NCBI GenBank assembly: GCA_050943075.1
Contig: JBMNOM010000034.1
Span: 1 to 9,862 of the forward strand
Source of the DNA: CAJKWP01 sp050943075
Lineage (GTDB): Bacteria > Bacillota > Clostridia > Christensenellales > UBA1242
Length of the DNA: 9,862 nt
Reading direction: 5' to 3'
Shown here: in pieces, positions 5,814 to 9,862 of the stretch
Layout of the letters: every line of letters starts with the position of its first letter
Position numbering within the stretch: position 1 is the stretch's first letter
Notes under the pieces: model-generated
Seen by the model: only the letters and a program-made list of their open reading frames with translations
The model's database searches: none
Told to the model about the DNA's origin: nothing
Translations under genes and position numbers: made by a program

Positions 5814-7181
5814 ATGACAATTGACTTAAAAGACTTGAAAGCCGAACATGTTGGCCAAACAATCACTTTGCTGGGTTGGGTTAAAAATCACAGAAAACAA
5901 AAAGACTTTGGCTTTTTGGATGTTTATGACGGCACAAAATTTGGCGTTTTGCAGGTTATATACGCAAACACAGTTAAAGGCTATGAAACAATTTCTGCTT
6001 TTAAAATTGGCAGTGCTGTAAGCGTGACTGGTGTTATTACAAAAGGTTTTAAAGACGAAAACAAACTTGAAATGCAACTTGAAGAAGCAGAATTGCTTGC
6101 AGATTGCGATGATGACTTTCCAATTCAACCAAAAAAACACAGTGTTGAATTTTTAAGAGAAATGGCCTATTTGCGCCCACGCACAAACCTTTTTCAAGCA
6201 GTTTTCAGGCTTAGAAGCAAACTTGCGTTTGCAATTCACAACTATTTTAATAAACGTGGCTTCACTTATGTTCACACTCCAATTTTAACAGGAAATGACG
6301 GTGAAGGCGCTGGAAACACTTTTCAAGTGACAACACTTTTAAACAATGGCATTCCAAAAGAACTTGACTATTCCAAAGACTTTTTTGGCAAAAAGGCTTT
6401 CCTTGCCGTGACTGGACAACTTGAAGGGGAAACTTTTGCACTTGCACTTAAAAAGATTTACACCTTTGGCCCAACATTCCGTGCTGAAAACTCAAACACA
6501 AAAACACACGCGGCAGAATTTTGGATGATTGAACCTGAAATTGCATTTTGCGATTTAGACGGCCTTATGAAAATTGAAGAAGACTTTTTGGTGGGAGTTT
6601 TGAAAGAAGTTATGGTGACAGCCAAAGATGAAATTGATTTCTTTGACAAATTTGTTGACAATGGAACATGGGAAAGGCTTAACCAAACAATTAAAGGCAA
6701 CTTCCCTATTATTAGCTACAACGACGCAATTGAATTGCTTATTAAACATAACGACAAGTTCACATTAAAAGCAGAACACGGCGGTGACATTGGCAGAGAA
6801 CACGAAAAGTTCTTAACAGAAGAACACTTCAAATCACCTGTGTTCATTAAAGACTGGCCAAAAGAAGCAAAAGCGTTCTATATGCGCACAAACCCAGACA
6901 ACAAAACTGTTGCAGCGGTGGACTTAATTGTGCCAACATCTGGCGAACTTATGGGCGGAAGCCAACGTGAAGAACGCTATGATGTTTTAGTCAGCAGAAT
7001 GAAAGAACTTCACATCCCAACCGACAGCCTTGATTGGTATATAAATTTAAGACGTTTTGGCGGCGGCGTTCACTCTGGTTTTGGAATGGGCTTTGAAAGG
7101 CTTATCATGTTTGTCAGCGGCGTGAATAATATTCGTGACGTAATTCCATATCACAGAACACCAAATAATATGGATTATTAA
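5814..7181 (+). CDS. asnS: asparaginyl-tRNA synthetase (AsnRS)
   Basis: This 455-residue class IIb synthetase charges tRNA-Asn with asparagine in the cytoplasm, using ATP. The N-terminal OB-fold anticodon-binding domain (about 1-100) includes ITLLGWVKNHRKQKDFGFLD. The linker IQPKKHSVEFLREMAYLRPRTNL (104-126) is typical of AsnRS. Class II motif 2 is FGPTFRAENSNTKTH (218-232), with the ATP-binding arginine R223. Motif 3 is GGGVHSGFGMGFERL (416-430). FFGKKAFLAVTGQLEGETFA (190-209) also fits AsnRS rather than AspRS. The length is close to the E. coli enzyme. The start at 5814 is supported by GAGGAG (5801-5806) seven bases upstream; an in-frame upstream extension of 18 residues has no such site and runs through the promoter. 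The gene is monocistronic, with a terminator at each end. Confidence 0.98.
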   Translation: MTIDLKDLKAEHVGQTITLLGWVKNHRKQKDFGFLDVYDGTKFGVLQVIYANTVKGYETISAFKIGSAVSVTGVITKGFKDENKLEMQLEEAELLADCDDDFPIQPKKHSVEFLREMAYLRPRTNLFQAVFRLRSKLAFAIHNYFNKRGFTYVHTPILTGNDGEGAGNTFQVTTLLNNGIPKELDYSKDFFGKKAFLAVTGQLEGETFALALKKIYTFGPTFRAENSNTKTHAAEFWMIEPEIAFCDLDGLMKIEEDFLVGVLKEVMVTAKDEIDFFDKFVDNGTWERLNQTIKGNFPIISYNDAIELLIKHNDKFTLKAEHGGDIGREHEKFLTEEHFKSPVFIKDWPKEAKAFYMRTNPDNKTVAAVDLIVPTSGELMGGSQREERYDVLVSRMKELHIPTDSLDWYINLRRFGGGVHSGFGMGFERLIMFVSGVNNIRDVIPYHRTPNNMDY

Positions 7182-7213
7182 TATTAACTTCACAGTTAAA
7201 TTGAAATAAAAAT

Positions 7214-7241
7214 AAAAAGACTTGAAATTCAAGTCTTTTTT
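7214..7241. terminator. bidirectional terminator between asnS and degV
   Basis: GACTTG (7219-7224) pairs with CAAGTC (7230-7235) around AAATT. The stem is flanked by an A-run (7214-7218) that pairs with the T-run (7236-7240). It lies about 35 bases past the asnS stop and gives a good T-tract on the plus strand. On the minus strand it is followed by TTTTTATTTTTATT, so it can also end the convergent degV transcript, whose stop is at 7417. Confidence 0.9.
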
Positions 7242-7284
7242 GTTTTGTAATAAAGTTTGAAGTTGTTAAATAAAAGCAATTTTT

Positions 7285-7342
7285 ATTAATTTTTGGTTAT
7301 ATTCATTAATTTTTGGTTATATTCATTAATTTTTGCTTATAC
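7285..7342. repeat. 20-bp tandem direct repeat, nearly three copies
   Basis: The unit attaatttttggttatattc occurs perfectly at 7285-7304 and 7305-7324. A third copy at 7325-7342 has one G-to-C change and lacks two T near its end, and it is followed by ATTAA again. The array lies in the gap between the converging asnS and degV genes, inside the predicted 3' untranslated part of degV mRNA. The rest of the gap (7242-7416) holds no gene I can support. The units abut with no spacers, so this is not a CRISPR array. It could come from replication slippage or be a protein-binding array. Confidence 0.9.
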
Positions 7343-7416
7343 ATTAAGTTTTATTGTTTTTAAAATAGGGCAAATTAAGTTGCTTTTACGCTTTTAACTG
7401 CATTTTTCATTAAAAA

Positions 7417-8247
7417 TTAATATGAAATGCTTGCAAGCCCAATTGCACCAATTCCAACATGTGCGCCAAACACTGGACAAACTGGCATAACCTCAATGTT
7501 TTCAATGTTTAAACTGCTTTTAAGTTTTGCTTTAATTTCTTCCACGTGTGCATTGTTGTAAATGTAGCATATATAAACTTTTTTAAGGTTTTTTGGCAAA
7601 CATTGAATCATCTCATTAATTGACCTTGAAAGCCCCAAAACTTTTTTTGGCACACTGATTTCACCATTTTTAAAATAGAAAATTGGTTTAATGCTTAACA
7701 CGCTTGCAAGTGTTGCAGAAAGTTTTCCAATTCTGCCACCGCGTTTCAAATATTCCATTGTGTCTGGCACAAAGTAAAGGTCAACTTTTTCTTGCACATC
7801 TTCAATGTGCTTCAAAATTTGTTCAAAAGTTTTTCCTGCTGCAATTTCTTCCAAAACACTTTCCAAAACAACTCTTGAGCCAACAGTTGCTTGACGAGCG
7901 TCTATTGCTGCAATGCGCTTACCTTCAAAATTTTTTGCCGCCAATTTTGCGGAGTTGATTGTGCCACTTAAAGTTTCCGAAATTGTCATAATTATAACTT
8001 CAGCGTCTGGCGTTTTTTCATACACCTTGTTAATTGCATCAATGAATGCTTCTGGGCTTGGTTGTGATGTTTTTGGAAAGTTTTTGCTTGAGGCAAGCTT
8101 TTCAAAAAACTCGTGCCAAGTGTCTGCTGTTTTTTCCACAAAAGTTTGGTCATCAAGTAAAAGCGACAAACTCACAACTTGAATGTCATGTTTTTCAATG
8201 AAGTCTTTTGATAAGCCAAAAGTGCTGTCAACAACTAATTTAATCAT
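7417..8247 (-). CDS. DegV family fatty-acid-binding protein (FakB-like)
   Basis: This 276-residue protein belongs to the DegV/FakB family. In characterised Firmicutes these cytoplasmic proteins hold a fatty acid while the kinase FakA phosphorylates it, feeding exogenous fatty acids into phospholipid synthesis. Family features in order are VVDSTFGLSKD (5-15), KTSQPSPEAF (59-68), ISETLSGTINSA (89-100), DARQATVGS (116-124), EYLKRGGRIGK (165-175) and GAHVGIGAIGL (261-271). T60, S94 and H263 fall where FakB proteins contact the fatty-acid carboxylate. The length is normal. GGGAG (8255-8259) lies seven bases before the ATG at 8247. No fakA gene is nearby, as is common because FakB genes are often scattered. 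Which fatty acid it prefers cannot be told from sequence. Confidence 0.93.
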   Translation of the reverse strand: MIKLVVDSTFGLSKDFIEKHDIQVVSLSLLLDDQTFVEKTADTWHEFFEKLASSKNFPKTSQPSPEAFIDAINKVYEKTPDAEVIIMTISETLSGTINSAKLAAKNFEGKRIAAIDARQATVGSRVVLESVLEEIAAGKTFEQILKHIEDVQEKVDLYFVPDTMEYLKRGGRIGKLSATLASVLSIKPIFYFKNGEISVPKKVLGLSRSINEMIQCLPKNLKKVYICYIYNNAHVEEIKAKLKSSLNIENIEVMPVCPVFGAHVGIGAIGLASISY

Positions 8248-8296
8248 ATTATCTCTCCCAAGTTTAATTAAAAACCATTTTTATCATTTTATTTAA

Positions 8297-8310
8297 AGTT
8301 CAAAAGAACT
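8297..8310. repeat. palindrome at the degV transcription start
   Basis: AGTTC (8297-8301) and GAACT (8306-8310) form a perfect inverted repeat around AAAA. With the -10 at 8317-8322, the predicted degV start is near 8310, so the palindrome occupies about +1 to +14. It could be an operator or a small 5'-end hairpin of the mRNA. It is short enough to be chance. Confidence 0.4.
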
Positions 8311-8316
8311 ATATAT

Positions 8317-8322
8317 ATTATA
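8317..8322 (-). promoter_or_regulatory. extended -10 promoter of degV
   Basis: On the minus strand TGG precedes a perfect TATAAT (8317-8322), an extended -10. At 17 bp upstream the sequence is only TTTTAA (8340-8345), a poor -35, which extended -10 promoters tolerate. The leader would be about 63 bases. Confidence 0.65.
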
Positions 8323-8390
8323 CCATATAATTAAGCCCTTTAAAAACACATTTAGCATTTAAATAAACGCAAATTTTTGCCGAAAATAAT

Positions 8391-8420
8391 AAAAAAACAA
8401 CACATTTCTGTGTTGTTTTT
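8391..8420. terminator. intrinsic terminator of the metallopeptidase gene
   Basis: A nine-base-pair stem, AACAACACA (8396-8404) with TGTGTTGTT (8409-8417), encloses a TTTC loop. On the minus strand it is followed by seven T, about 35 bases past the stop of the metallopeptidase gene. The plus strand also has a T-run after the stem. It separates this gene from degV downstream. Confidence 0.9.
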
Positions 8421-8452
8421 AATTTTAAATTCTTCAATTAAATGCTTGTTTT

Positions 8453-9814
8453 TTAAGCCATAATTTCTTTTGTAAGCAAAACATTTTGATGGTATTCTTT
8501 TTTCTCTTCCAAAAATTTAATGTCGTTTTTCAAATTGATGAAGTTGTTTATTTCAATATATTTCATTTTCTTTGCTTCGCAATCAAAAACATATTCTTTG
8601 TTGTATGGTTCAGATAACCTAATTTCAATGCTTTCTTGGTAAATATTAAGCATCATATCAACTTCACATTCTTCGCCTTTTTCATTGCATGATTGAAAAG
8701 AAATGATTTTGCTATTATTAAAATCCTCTCTTGAAAAATATTTTGTTCCGTTTCCAAAAACCACGCCAATTTTGTCATTATAAATTTCAAATTCAAGTGT
8801 GGAAAAATTTAAAGGAATTTTGTGCTGAACAATTATGCCACTGACATATTTGTTGTAATTTGAAAAACAATTTGCAAGTTTTTCCAAATACAATTTTTTG
8901 CGAACAGGAGAAAGTGAACTGGTTATGTATATGCTTAAAAATTTGTTGTTAATTTCAGCCATAACATTGTCAAAATCTTTTGTTTCAATTGGTTGCGATT
9001 TAATGACACCATAAACTCTTTTAACACAATCCATCACACTGTTAATTTTGCCGCTTTCAATTTCTTTTGTCATAATATCAAGAAACATTTTGTTTAATGT
9101 GTTTAATGCGCCAATAAAATTTTCGTCTTGTGACACAACTTGGTGTGACACACCTTTAATTTTTGAGTTGTTTTGAAACTTGTTTGCAAAAGTTTTAAAT
9201 TCTTCAAACAATTCGTGCTCATCTTGTGGAATATATCCTCTTAAATACGCAATAAGGTTGTTTTGGTTTCCAAAAATGCTTTGCATAAATTTAAGCATTC
9301 TAACATGATAGGTGTAAAGCCTTGAATTTGTGTTAATTTCGCTGTTAATAAACTCTGTGACAGCCTCGTTTAAAAATGTGCCATATTGCGCAAACATTTT
9401 CAAAGGTCTAAATTCAATTTGTTCAAACTCGCCTTTTTCATTTTCAATGTAAGGCCTTTCTGCCATAATTAAAAAGTGGATAAATTCATGGCAAAGCACA
9501 TGTTCAATTTGCTCTGGTTTAATTTTGTTGTTAATTAAAATTCTTTTTTCTGCAACAACAAAATAACCCATATCTTTGCTTTCTTTAAAGTCTGCAAGGT
9601 TAATTTTAAGTTTTTTGCCTTCGTTATCATTAAGCAAATATTTTTCAAAAAGCATGGCATAATTGTTGGCTTGCATTAAGTTGTTTTTGTTAAAAAAATC
9701 TTGCATTTTTTGCATAACAGAAACAAAACTTGGAATTAATTTTGGGTTTATGTTAATTTTCTTCAAATTTTCTTCTTTTGTTAAGTCAATAAATGCGGTT
9801 TCTTTAAAAATCAT
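8453..9814 (-). CDS. predicted HExxH zinc metallopeptidase (gluzincin-like), substrate unknown
   Basis: This 453-residue protein carries HEFIH at residues 109-113, the HExxH signature of zinc metallopeptidases. Thirty-seven residues later comes FLNEAVTEF (147-155). E150 in NEAVTE resembles the third zinc ligand of gluzincins (NEAISD in thermolysin). This gives predicted zinc ligands H109, H113 and E150, with E110 as the catalytic base. No signal peptide or membrane segment is visible, so it is probably cytoplasmic. Residues after about 170 are mostly helical, then beta-rich near 350-430, and match no domain I can name. I chose the ATG at 9814: AAGGA (9825-9829) lies upstream, and a TATAAT at 9836-9841 would start the transcript near 9829. 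The in-frame GTG at 9847 therefore lies upstream of the transcript. The gene is monocistronic with its own terminator. Peptidase class fairly sure; role unknown. Confidence 0.8.
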   Translation of the reverse strand: MIFKETAFIDLTKEENLKKININPKLIPSFVSVMQKMQDFFNKNNLMQANNYAMLFEKYLLNDNEGKKLKINLADFKESKDMGYFVVAEKRILINNKIKPEQIEHVLCHEFIHFLIMAERPYIENEKGEFEQIEFRPLKMFAQYGTFLNEAVTEFINSEINTNSRLYTYHVRMLKFMQSIFGNQNNLIAYLRGYIPQDEHELFEEFKTFANKFQNNSKIKGVSHQVVSQDENFIGALNTLNKMFLDIMTKEIESGKINSVMDCVKRVYGVIKSQPIETKDFDNVMAEINNKFLSIYITSSLSPVRKKLYLEKLANCFSNYNKYVSGIIVQHKIPLNFSTLEFEIYNDKIGVVFGNGTKYFSREDFNNSKIISFQSCNEKGEECEVDMMLNIYQESIEIRLSEPYNKEYVFDCEAKKMKYIEINNFINLKNDIKFLEEKKEYHQNVLLTKEIMA

Positions 9815-9835
9815 ATCTAAGCTTTCCTTGAAATG

Positions 9836-9862
9836 ATTATAAACCACTTTATCTCTTTTTTC
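9836..9862 (-). promoter_or_regulatory. partial promoter of the metallopeptidase gene
   Basis: On the minus strand a perfect TATAAT lies at 9836-9841. With a 17-bp spacer the -35 box would span 9859-9864, so only its last four bases, GAAA, are in the window (TTGAAA if the next two bases are TT). The predicted start near 9829 gives a very short leader of about 15 bases that begins with AAGGA. Confidence 0.5.

Noticed and set aside
7285..7342. CRISPR array
   Set aside because: The repeats abut with no unique spacers, are only 20 bp, and no cas gene is present.

Overview
The window is strongly AT-rich and uses the standard genetic code: Trp is TGG and no in-frame TGA is read through. It carries the gene order rplU - prp - rpmA, with an L27 whose N-terminus bears a nine-residue removable extension. 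That arrangement is typical of Firmicutes. Compact genes, low GC, GGAGG-type ribosome binding sites and short, well-punctuated transcription units suggest a low-GC, probably uncultured clostridial or related lineage. The genus cannot be read from the sequence. I see no mobile element, CRISPR array, tRNA, rRNA or obvious sign of horizontal transfer.

Layout. The left half is all on the minus strand. From right to left it holds a two-gene aconitase-X-like operon (large subunit 2946-4217, swivel subunit 2496-2936), its terminator (about 2330-2355), the ribosomal operon rplU-prp-rpmA (1240-2145) with a strong promoter and an 80-nt leader, a terminator at about 1191-1220, and an OGG1-type 8-oxoguanine DNA glycosylase (84-908) with its own, apparently leaderless, promoter. 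A divergent promoter region (about 4218-4475) separates these from two plus-strand genes: an unrecognised 407-residue protein (4476-5699) and asparaginyl-tRNA synthetase (5814-7181). Each of the two ends in a terminator hairpin. The right end returns to the minus strand with a DegV-family fatty-acid-binding protein (7417-8247) and a predicted HExxH zinc metallopeptidase (8453-9814).

How the genes work together. The ribosomal block is one functional unit: Prp is the protease that trims the extension from its operon partner L27. AsnRS, Ogg and DegV are independent housekeeping genes (translation, DNA repair, exogenous fatty-acid handling). They share no pathway beyond being neighbours. Each unit has a recognisable sigma-A-type promoter, often with an extended -10 (TGn), and most have hairpin terminators, several of which would work in both directions.

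The most unusual content is the aconitase-X-like pair. The fold signatures are clear, but the three cysteines that hold the Fe-S cluster in characterised members appear to be replaced. This suggests a cluster-free or repurposed AcnX paralogue. Other points of interest are a 20-bp tandem repeat downstream of degV, an orphan protein with strong expression signals, and a gluzincin-like peptidase of unknown substrate. I found no convincing multi-gene defence or otherwise novel system.
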